Part shown: one piece after another, positions 12,001 through 16,589 of the stretch
How positions within the stretch are numbered: position 1 is the first letter of the stretch
Layout of the letters: each line of letters opens with the position of its first letter
Origin: Barthelona sp. PCE
Lineage: Eukaryota; Metamonada: BaSk clade
Reading direction: 5' to 3'
Assembly: GCA_040285745.1 (NCBI GenBank)
Contig: JAUFOR010000001.1
Span: forward strand, 310,001-374,000
DNA: 64,000 bases
The notes under the pieces: generated by a model
The model's database searches: none
Seen by the model: the letters and a program-made list of their open reading frames with translations, nothing else
What the model was told of the DNA's origin: nothing
Made by a program: the position numbers and the translations under genes

Positions 12001-12124
12001 GGATAAATGCAAGAATAGGATGTTGTAGTGTATCAAAGGCATCATCTGAAATTGTTGAAATACGTTGACACCTATGAAGCAGCCGCTTGAGAAGGAAGCT
12101 CTTTTGCTCCTGACTCAACAGCAT
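1..12124 (-). CDS. Dynein heavy chain-like protein with degenerate AAA sites (partial, C-terminus outside window)
   Basis: An uninterrupted reading frame of about 4,041 codons begins at an ATG at 12124, directly preceded by an in-frame TAA, and is still open at base 1. The order of parts is that of a dynein heavy chain: a long helical tail, a linker, an AAA1 module around residue 2140-2300, AAA2 around 2440-2620, AAA3 around 2870-2980, AAA4 around 3230-3420, then a stalk-like coiled coil (about 3545-3625), a microtubule-binding-like region and a second helix. Typical heavy chains are about 4,500 residues, so AAA5, AAA6 and the C-terminal part should lie beyond the window. Odd point: the canonical motifs are replaced. 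AAA1 Walker B FDEFNR reads FNHFNV (5486-5500), the AAA1 P-loop position reads HGEMAHML (5675-5698), AAA3 FVDDLN reads LVFENVH (about 3272-3295), and no GxxxxGK[ST] was found in my hand translation. It is probably a non-catalytic heavy chain partnering an active one. Dynein family assignment is fairly secure; the subtype is not. Confidence 0.75.
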   Translation of the reverse strand, partial: MLLSQEQKSFLLKRLLHRCQRISTISDDAFDTLQHPILAFILDATTRTLTIDPEDNTWCTNSQQMLNINKTCIFFVKPFHYDSIEYSDLAELVDQLLIIEGNTSSLGDGVLDILNRILKKPQKQRLDFITEDIVTESTANISEIDDTNVIKTIFNLFDDSEFFDTIHIPNETVIDYGRKVLALIERMFNLQHIIDKPSNEHFFYSSRIEQIENVLKVLKQRNFVAFLKHFETIDINIVISIKGKVKELKEFHNDVKFVALYLNFLNPFLLDLETSSVEEFPRLSQNIICIFEALHLVFQKNSFYCSERNLNLLISSISNEIMLKAKKYLISDSMFDLSLVFDEEGKLLSTPFVNFCDNTVIIIQKIKTTLFICNFVRQMFFHYRNLNTSINSDNAWIELKSVDAFGELSSFIEFIGHVEEFLLRVVEFSSLRNGINMQVFSMDSNEWISTYSTLIVTYEAYIVDFLRNLLDSSHSNILFIDNSYFFEQFNKFRTKLLSLNHSICEKLNETIFTFQNFESYFRFMISLQNVLMNRSYFYINRYYYRLLLLGYGFLNNILIQIRTFLHEIGEIIGVEKVSMTINNYCLPNLDNDQSFVIELHENLKNTKSILHFEFLNLINQNNNFLNKISQLFNDLDTTHLESYIDEDITDKELKKIAQEFNEFVDTLDANPSLLLPSKNNSSFDSPNVILRFSDNLSEFITSLLNLNIELKLAFIESFCSAVEKKVPTIEDFFMSSILYKDEMDYLQLNLFEDYWIFEEVYKFYSIVKKSTFFKNGTDISDAIKSNLPSKIIEYSNFFIRFQNLLSTLTVSCRKFNKIQANFNNIFYRLLEEDFKSVHNDIKVACNDMIWKTPNVNAFSEMFSNDINILTDKAQSIFDIIDFIVNFFDPLSSDNRILALYFIDADFVDVYNENITHLSKLVSVFDTFNEQLLALIEKARTQVFVTRLDKHWQDFTSHISSLLVKKTEEALVITLQGLKQVFDVQEGGSFLKGRVYLAGDSIKSIPDYHLGNALKIVDNEDQCVWKVLLDDNFNSVHISNSSGLDLFVEQLLHRLFVSFKTLILPGTALSKSNTGSLELSTPRMSVKKLIVVGQPIIEALFDNPTINDLVKSIFSNVTQFAQTMNIIIDDQYTKFSVLFDSIKLNQVLQLDNISKLVDDVDKKTQNDEHVTRLAKFKVVASQKKFFDMLKPKIELLEEISDLTQAISLSNQVIFVNFDLSPFADSMCSKYYSIMFKVKKLLNTTLIQISNHIRMYLDTSLTNILESRKQLEHSDIDQKVHVVEAISKQIRDLSLNDKRFKQMKNFCISIVKVYENSSALRYETETLTKVHRLLKACDSLEARISSGVEALQSQITRNMQTFVGKIEEAATVISKQIEELNNTVLSAVPFGDTKLGVFSEHFGATVSQSLEIISNHYSELDSLRLEADELKGYSRIVKTSIVIPKFSCLSVLNDYKQLWSIFETVLITMEELDSTFKNFNHELFLNGMKEIAETLQTFKSADLMEHINVLMQEIDEIISITEVVCQLYGVSEYFWVLLSNLTNMNFSSTLDFNARQCFKTFFNNENNYDKLKSLVRQSYDEREVEIVFSDLESMWLIKHLAFDHLVMDIDSESLFFKKLDQFMPELLSFVDERSKVQLNLPYFTDLSLFSEYSFEESPFAQALHFPEILKSPFSEVVCFKMPIFRMLSNSNEKISVAMSYFTQRFGGKLQAWSKSLKNLRSLMSVLFNTNMLFETMLFCVYEFSRNGQEHIPLIDDIMKQCTSYFSLIKDMSSIGCVLDMYSENRIDQLSLYCRVFASQLNEFLPTMYPTWVARAAYLGYVQPINLAVNAVLIQKFRNNPYIFGNFSSENAAIQLSFTQLGPNTDGFRIDEEGMITHLIDQSHRLVQHRHHKFVGDLHSIAEFFGGFLGEFGAHVRGEWMVFLDIHPGMLKLSPSEFVDKLNSFDKIDHPLYMRRYHLYDYLQHHEQHSANNFVSILLEIFNILNEDDTSTMFKFDDDNDVVHYFRYLLPFILKHQALPVKVPIPVTETDLANLPVCSEMNMENVDEFVTPVDDSNLIFETKYIDCTFEEIEDYQINSYKANQIFKNNIIFVFDEEGSTHINSSKLKFPRTIVSNDLPPMLTPDIYRVLSICFECFSLKSIVYLHGEMAHMLPMLRLAFLGYIMAPFYIFDCIQLANDLLNDKNELNADLMMSRVEFFVSAGEKTTTIACFNHFNVLPVKVQTLIIERYANSDCRCIVCSTDPNYSLPQLDCVTIDLHTHWNHSGSSILYEAMAFVPVLTKKRIPHVMGTLYELSNFLNEIYWILRSFGVRVHFNETAQRMILCGSIHLYEFILTNTLGLPTAEEDIRFFYFKRCMAYSTFKYLQNQGHLCIQSQYSSDFSSMGSLSLYDIVIKSFKNFDQYFEALSEIELPFSMFSGLNLDVLMNDDGCLAFVDNMIDRFKFSDTVVVMSTRSHPSSMYAVAKDLISNFTMFTKRTSRLAEDDDTTIVQSFFINASSFSSVGNVNLHFKNEGFRISSSIYNESIERGFNFNNLPNIFIYIYTLDPLDSYSNTMVSVIKYAVSNLFYFKVTPTIKVIHFMTSAPSYMPILNGIIDEVYLDTIYGGIDENPTLMKQTSVRLNNMSLIAEKQIFYLDPILKNDALSIKIDHSKINTTHKLLKFHYFNSCSYSMKFGGGEVFDYFINTLYKVFTRYSSNLKDFQTVLFNASSRIENVLWIYSSVKEKTTNKLQFLLWLFYCFGFYLGVQESELSFLSQYFVAECQKCAAIIDNQNGQTLFKSSLVSKENISNTARSGFSIGNVPLKKSVRQTDRDSNRTHRTQQNSIVIDDIDIHGIQNNEIELFEKEDKRDSMTHILDVYFDSLRNDMDNGKPLNATIFLNNYYRFVHYDQFDVPKRFNDLGTNSIFMYIHIFPTFSAKHVVRLMYQTLPLYNRNTIKPSRKGDHFVLVFENVHFASNSVLNLMQSVLNNHEFYIPHHNLTVKFENTSFLMIGRFNLPVFHPVSSTFAHLNQAVQNMFVITFSDLKKQSFVKHTVDFVTKKLSLVDTKHIELVETVFNTLSFLIHKFKSALKQDVTHPYLAFSSFHVQTFAHYLCAHVPNSETFEVAFTSHFIFLLCIFYLNRLDTQSQKTFVIKTIDQAISHFFTGDVIEQLPKTDNLFFLHKKALQLVNKHSTTGEPISHDNISNGDLSLIFDKDVLRFRLFRALHFANPNMDIRVGSSDILSVSSWLYALTTPGLHITFLYPLSITIEQIIKPYAPLINSVRKFVPFHITFEKSIETLYEAVYTSVVLKESVIFFFDQNFWLHGDNHPTVADDFTALLIDSTAVDTKFNLLIRNSLFFSEKQLDKLKEACIADVTLGSTVEDLICERLYKNLNFITLFPPSLFSNPSCVKRVLPILSRTIVFQNVSYNKVDYVQIVTDLILILERKQKSNEKSKDIQRMQRMFHRSTMDSAYQLCSTQSKEDYAHFFSFMFLTTKSLMQKLIYLPSSPYGFQFAWGRNSISPGVQDVQFDTLFMNIINSFYHIVGNLKKFELEKNHVRILLISFIGWMQQSMNQNHQQLLSTSCNLSKVQEKSRKLRKKLSGIKIKISEFEETVVVQQDNIAKLQGKINGLTQEHDNLKNEFGECQEKHSAFMQRILEFDQNSVNDVLLLRNDADDISSLNMFASAFSGLFNQGDKFANFDDFRKCFFSLNTFFSSIESFSFESLSGLFVQNIHQKLIQCESCIRSLNSPTLVILFDFCILSLELGQKYHKVEDKHLMILNCNRELNILESNHLSKIQLIKNANNLYSADFKQFVDLNVKQSRYHINIQDIEAVGHLFNQIYQSLDVISDQFPNIIKSTSVIDHEFSEIESGSEGVPLTTEWSLTDDFEDVLETEPNYNTATTQSMMDELATPVKIMSSINFDEKDVKLKQNDPNEMSLFEGAVLSCLPLFVMFPQTRSHLVFEHAVNNLISKQLVPSSMIDDMDSDKDVSLRTFKVITDLLSREFIRNHKQTGLEQLEVSVEAVQKVCSFSKQIKEKERERALNPSSFAPSSLSHTILTSK

Positions 12125-12132
12125 TTAAATGC
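12121..12132. repeat. Perfect 12-bp palindrome over the dynein start codon
   Basis: GCATTTAAATGC is its own reverse complement and contains the minus-strand ATG of the dynein-like gene. It may be chance in AT-rich DNA. Confidence 0.5.
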
Positions 12133-12206
12133 TCTTATTATTAAAAAAGGAAGGGAAAAAGTACTAACATATTGTATGTAAAAAATTAGTGCTTGTAAAT
12201 AGGAGG

Positions 12207-12224
12207 AGACGTTTTAAAACGTCT
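12207..12224. repeat. Perfect 18-bp palindrome
   Basis: AGACGTTTTAAAACGTCT is a perfect inverted repeat without spacer. It lies 83 bp upstream of the dynein-like start and could be a dimeric regulator site or part of a transcript hairpin. No function can be assigned. Confidence 0.6.
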
Positions 12225-12758
12225 GAACAACACATTTAATGATGGTCAATATGATATAAATGCAGCAAATTCATAAATTGGAAAATGTGAGGTATCTACT
12301 TCTTTAAAAGCATATTTAAATGTATATATGTGCATTTAAGGGTATCAAAACACCGAGAAAGGTTTAAAACTCGAATATAAGCATTAGAAAATATCATGTT
12401 TCTGTCGTTTTACTGAAGAAAAATAAGGGGTTGTGTGATATTTGACTGTGTAGATGTGTGTCTAATTGTTTATATCCCACAATGTTTTGCAGATTTTTTT
12501 ATCATCTTTTTTGTGATTAATAACAAGCAGGAAGGCATTATATATTTCTGAACAATATGTGTAAGACACGTTATAGTAGTAAAAACGAAGCATGATGCAT
12601 GAACGAATTTTTATTCTGTATTATGGTTGTATGATTCATGTTTCAGTCGTATGCAACCAAACATCACATGAATGGAAGTGTGAATGTGAAGATACTATCA
12701 TCATAACATCAGTTTTTGGAAAAATTATGGTCCTACTCCGAGTCCAACACTATGTACT

Positions 12759-12773
12759 GTCCTAAAAGGACAT
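12759..12773. repeat. Short hairpin upstream of eIF6
   Basis: TGTCCT-AAA-AGGACA is a perfect 6-bp stem with a 3-nt loop, about 110 bp before the eIF6 start codon. It has no run of T that would suggest a Pol III terminator. Confidence 0.4.
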
Positions 12774-12883
12774 CTGAGTCTCAATTTGATGCATTTTACC
12801 AATGAACAGTGGTATAGTGTTATCGAGTATGCTTTTTGCTTTTTTCCCTTTCTGTCATTTTGCTGATAAATTCAACAACGAAC

Positions 12884-13654
12884 ATGGATAGCAATAACAA
12901 CAACGTATACAGAAAGGCCATTGAGAACACTTCAAATGTAGGTAACTTTACTCTTTTAACAAATAAGTATTGTCTTGTTGGTAAAGGTGCTTCAGCTGAT
13001 AATCTATATGAGTTTTATGTTGAAAAATTGTCCAATGTGATGCCTGTGCTCCAATGTTCTTTGGGAGGTGGTTTAAACGCTATTGGTACACTTGGTTGCG
13101 GTAATTCCAACGGACTTGTCGTTCCTTACTCCACTACAGATCAAGAGCTTCAATATTTGCGTAATATGTTGCCCGATGAAATTAACGTGCAGCGTGTTGA
13201 AGATAAATACACATGTTTAGGAAATTGTTTATGCGTAAATGATCACTATGGTATTGCCCATCCTCAGTTAGACAACGAGACAGTTGAGATCATTGAAGAT
13301 GTCTTAGGAATTAGCTTGTACAAAACTACTGTTGCAAATGAAGCTCTTGTCGGTACATTTGCCATTATCACAAATAAGGGCGGTCTTGTACATCGTTCTT
13401 GTTCCAACAGAAAGCTTGAAGAGCTTGCTAGTCTACTTTGTGTGCCACTTCATAAGGGTACTGTTGCATTTGGTACTACTTCTGTACGCTGTGCTTTGGC
13501 AGTGAATGATTTCTTTGCCTGTGCTGGTTTTGAAACAACTGCACCCGAATTGGCTGTCATCATTAAGGCATTTGGCTTGGAAAGCGAACTGGATGCTGAT
13601 CAGGATGAGTTGAGAAACGCCATTATTGAGAAGCTTATGGAGTATGATGGATGA
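12884..13654 (+). CDS. EIF6: Translation initiation factor 6 (60S anti-association factor)
   Basis: This 256-residue protein matches eIF6, a pentein-fold protein that binds the 60S subunit, prevents premature joining with 40S and takes part in late 60S maturation and export. The family start is visible as NxxYCLVGKG after a Ser/Asn-rich leader, and the repeated pentein blocks follow: NSNGLVVPY (about residues 77-85), NALVGTFAIITNKGGLVH-like segments near 155-185 and a terminal CALAVNDFFACAGFETT block. Length is close to the usual 245 residues. An in-frame TTG lies upstream, but the ATG at 12884 fits the family N-terminus. The gene ends 39 bp from the convergent DPD-like gene. Confidence 0.95.
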   Translation: MDSNNNNVYRKAIENTSNVGNFTLLTNKYCLVGKGASADNLYEFYVEKLSNVMPVLQCSLGGGLNAIGTLGCGNSNGLVVPYSTTDQELQYLRNMLPDEINVQRVEDKYTCLGNCLCVNDHYGIAHPQLDNETVEIIEDVLGISLYKTTVANEALVGTFAIITNKGGLVHRSCSNRKLEELASLLCVPLHKGTVAFGTTSVRCALAVNDFFACAGFETTAPELAVIIKAFGLESELDADQDELRNAIIEKLMEYDG

Positions 13655-13693
13655 TATCTAAATAGATAGAGTAGATTAGGAATAAACTGCATT

Positions 13694-16288
13694 TTACTCA
13701 AGGGTAAGTTGACTAGTGTACGTTCCACGGTTAATTGTGTGTACACCATGCTTCTGAATCATGGAAATAGCACCCGTAGGACAGCAAGAACAACAAAGAG
13801 TACAACCCATACACTGATCCGTAATAATGGGTTTCAATTCAGGGGTGGAGAAAATCGCTTGATAACCACAGTCAGCACATGTCTGAAGACATCTGAGACA
13901 ACCAATACATTTGTCATTGTCGATTTCGGCCTTAACCTGATAAGATCTCTCAATGTGCTCCAGACCAGGAACAAGATGCTTCATAGCACGATTGAGAATG
14001 GGTTCACCATGCTTGTATGTACGCCACTTAAGACCGTATATCATATCAAACACCTTACTATAACCTTCGTTGTGGAGAATTGAAGACATTTGAACTGCAT
14101 TAGAACCCACACTGATGAGCTCAGCAGCAGTGTTACCACCTTCAACACCACCAATACCCAGAATAGGAAGCTCAGGGAATCGAGATCTAATGCTGGAGAT
14201 CATGCGAAGTGCAACTGGGCGGATACTGTTTCCACTTAGTCCACCATAGGAAGCTTTACCTTTGACATTGGGCCATGGAATACCCTCATCATCAACCTTA
14301 AGAAGAGCGGAGATGGTGTTGATAGTGGAGATACCATCACATCCACCACGCACAGCAGCAGCAGCAACTTCTGTGATATCAGTAATGTTAGGGGTGAGTT
14401 TGATGAAGACAGGTTTAGTTGCAACTTCTTTAATGAAACGAGTAATGCGCTCAACACTTTCAGGGTCTTGACCAAGTGCAATACCAGTACCTTTATCACC
14501 AGAATGAGGACAAGAGAAATTGGCTTCGTACATATCGAAAGGTGCCTCTTCAAGATCAAGAATAAGGTTTTGCCAGGCCTCCTTCTCATCAACGGTAGAG
14601 AGAGATGCAATGACAACGGCCTCAGGGAATGCTTCTTTCAGTTCAACACACTTCTGTTTCCAATAAGCGGGAGTTTTCTCAGTGAGCAACTCAATGTTCA
14701 GGAATTCATTTCTATTTGATTGTGAGAGGCCATATCCGGTCATGGATCCGATACGGGGCGATACGTTGGTTGTAATGCGCTTGGGATCATCTTCAGTCAT
14801 AGTTTTGATGACAGCAAATCCGAACCCCTGCTTGAAAGCGCGCCCAATCATATTTCCACCAGTGGTGGGAGGAGCAGAAGCTAAACCGAAGGGGGTTGGG
14901 AATTTGACACCACATATTTCAGTGGAAATATCTACCTCATCAACAAGACATGTAAACATTGGAAGTTCAACAGCAGAAGGATCTATTTCACGAAGAGAAG
15001 CATGTATGTTAATGGCACCTTGTTTACCGGCACCAACAGCCTCAACAACAGTGCCCGTTCCGATAACATCACCGCCAGCATGTTTGTGCATTATCTTACT
15101 ATCATGAGAGAAACCAAATGCGACAATGACAACATCAGCAGCCATGGGAAACTCGAATTCACCGATTTCATACTCGCCAGTACTACCACGGAAAAAGTGC
15201 TTACACATAAGTTTGTCACCGTCAATTGACTGAGGATAAGTGTTGGGATATAATTCAACACCCTCACTTTGAGCGCTTTCCAAATCCTCTTTGGTAGCAC
15301 GGAAGTCTAGAACACCTCTTCTGGCGACAACACCAACCGACGCGCATTCAAGGCGAAGAGCAGTTCGGGCGCAATCAAGTGCGGTATCACCGGCTCCAAG
15401 AACAAGTACTCGTTTGCCTTTGACAATATCATGTGCCTTGTTGATATCCTCGATAGCCAATTTAAGCCAGCCATCAGCAGGGATGGCGCCTTGGAGGGAT
15501 TGGGGTAGTCTTGAACGACCAGATCCAACACCAACAAACAATGATGCAAGGTTCTCCTGCAAAACAAAACCTTCAAGGTCCTCAAGATCAACACGTGTGT
15601 TTGTACGTATCTCAACACCGAGGTTACGAACACGGTGCACTTCTTCGTTGATGGTGGCAAGTGGAAGTCTGAAACGGGGGAGTGCAGTGGATAATCGTCC
15701 ACCAGCATGATCAGAAGCTTCGTAGATGGTGATGTTATGGTACCCTAAACGTGCAAGATATGTAGCACAACTCAAACTAGCAGGACCAGAACCAACAAGA
15801 CCAATTTTTTCATCATAAATGCTCTTAGGCTTTGTTTCTTCAATTTGTTGCTTTGACCACCAGTCCATAACAAAAGCTTGGAGCGCACGGACACGAATTG
15901 GGCCTCCGAGCTTACCTTCCAGATTACATCCAGAACGACAAGGAGCAGGGCAGATATATCCCGTTGAAGCTGCACAAGGGGAGTCACTAAGGAGGATTTT
16001 TGCTGCAGCGTAGAAATCACGAGAAGAAATAGCTGAAATAAAGGCTCTAACATTGATGTTAGAAGGGCAGGCAAGTGAACAAGGAGCAGGATTGCCACTA
16101 CAGTGAAGGCACCTTTGGGATTCTGCAACAGCCTCAGCCTCAGTAATGATTTCTTGATCTAACTCAAAGTTGAGATGGATATTTGAAGTATTTTTGCCAT
16201 TTCTGATAGAACTGCTAGAACCACTGTGTGGCTTGGATGCATTACTAGGAGCACATGCTAAAAACGGAATATCTTCAATATCAAGCAT
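13694..16288 (-). CDS. Dihydropyrimidine dehydrogenase-type (PreT-PreA fused) flavoprotein
   Basis: An 864-residue multidomain redox enzyme. Domains in order: cysteine-rich 4Fe-4S region (about 55-125, RCLHC and later CPAPCRSGC), FAD domain with GSGPAS (166-171), NAD(P)H domain with VLGAGDTALD (296-305), a dihydroorotate dehydrogenase-like FMN barrel (450-770, NFSCP near 590) and a C-terminal ferredoxin domain with two 4Fe-4S motifs (CIGCLRCLQTC near 794, CMGCTLCCSCC near 826). This is the architecture of cytosolic dihydropyrimidine dehydrogenase, which reduces uracil and thymine with NADPH. It is shorter than the 1,025-residue mammalian enzyme, partly because of a compact FAD domain (few residues between FGFSHDS and AGGDV). 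At the position of the mammalian catalytic Cys671 (GLACGQDP) it reads GIALGQDP, with Leu605. The physiological direction and substrate are therefore open. The ATG at 16288 is the first in frame. Confidence 0.88.
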   Translation of the reverse strand: MLDIEDIPFLACAPSNASKPHSGSSSSIRNGKNTSNIHLNFELDQEIITEAEAVAESQRCLHCSGNPAPCSLACPSNINVRAFISAISSRDFYAAAKILLSDSPCAASTGYICPAPCRSGCNLEGKLGGPIRVRALQAFVMDWWSKQQIEETKPKSIYDEKIGLVGSGPASLSCATYLARLGYHNITIYEASDHAGGRLSTALPRFRLPLATINEEVHRVRNLGVEIRTNTRVDLEDLEGFVLQENLASLFVGVGSGRSRLPQSLQGAIPADGWLKLAIEDINKAHDIVKGKRVLVLGAGDTALDCARTALRLECASVGVVARRGVLDFRATKEDLESAQSEGVELYPNTYPQSIDGDKLMCKHFFRGSTGEYEIGEFEFPMAADVVIVAFGFSHDSKIMHKHAGGDVIGTGTVVEAVGAGKQGAINIHASLREIDPSAVELPMFTCLVDEVDISTEICGVKFPTPFGLASAPPTTGGNMIGRAFKQGFGFAVIKTMTEDDPKRITTNVSPRIGSMTGYGLSQSNRNEFLNIELLTEKTPAYWKQKCVELKEAFPEAVVIASLSTVDEKEAWQNLILDLEEAPFDMYEANFSCPHSGDKGTGIALGQDPESVERITRFIKEVATKPVFIKLTPNITDITEVAAAAVRGGCDGISTINTISALLKVDDEGIPWPNVKGKASYGGLSGNSIRPVALRMISSIRSRFPELPILGIGGVEGGNTAAELISVGSNAVQMSSILHNEGYSKVFDMIYGLKWRTYKHGEPILNRAMKHLVPGLEHIERSYQVKAEIDNDKCIGCLRCLQTCADCGYQAIFSTPELKPIITDQCMGCTLCCSCCPTGAISMIQKHGVHTINRGTYTSQLTLE

Positions 16289-16360
16289 TGTTAAAGGTTT
16301 TTTTTGTAAATCTAAATCTACTTCAAAAAAATCATGGCACGCTTGTGAATAACACGCTAT

Positions 16361-16560
16361 TTCGTAGGAGTAAATCTACTGAGGAGTAGACACGCGGTCT
16401 TCCCTCTTGTACTCTGTGAGTACTTACATCATTTCTTTCTCCCCTTTTATTTTAAAAAAAAAGGGCTCTAGAACAATTCTCAGTGCAAGCACAGCACTCG
16501 AGGGAGCTCGCAACTCCCGTACAAGTGTCTAACTCCGAAGTAAATTTACAACCTCCTACG
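16361..16560. ncRNA. Candidate structured RNA or UTR element with nested inverted repeats
   Basis: In the 300-bp gap between the subtilase stop and the DPD-like start, complementary segments nest within each other: CGTAGGAG (16363-16370) with CTCCTACG (16553-16560), GAGTAGACAC (16384-16393) with GTGTCTAACTC (16525-16535, one bulge), and CTTGTAC (16406-16412) with GTACAAG (16519-16525). Inside lie a perfect hairpin GTACTC-TGT-GAGTAC (16409-16423), CCCTTTT/AAAAGGG (16442-16448 with 16459-16465) and GGGAG/CTCCC (16502-16506 with 16514-16518). Together they could fold into a multi-branched structure of about 200 nt on either strand; the third long-range pair and the GTACTC hairpin overlap and exclude each other. 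I do not recognise U1-U6, RNase P, MRP, SRP or tRNA signatures. On the minus strand it could be the 5'UTR of the DPD-like gene. Confidence 0.35.
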
Positions 16561-16589
16561 AGATTCAAAATTGTTATAATAATGTTTAT

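Larger units (their letters stand above)
12125..12883. other. Divergent intergenic region, dynein-like gene / eIF6
   Basis: This region of about 760 bp separates the divergently transcribed dynein-like and eIF6 genes and should hold both promoters. I see no protein gene or tRNA in it. It contains a perfect 18-bp palindrome (12207-12224), a short hairpin (12759-12773) and a TCATTT initiator-like motif at 12855-12860, 29 bp upstream of the eIF6 ATG. Confidence 0.6.

Noticed and set aside
13709-16352. Several plus-strand ORFs of 60-141 codons
   Set aside because: They are antisense to the DPD-like gene, lack domains and overlap one another.
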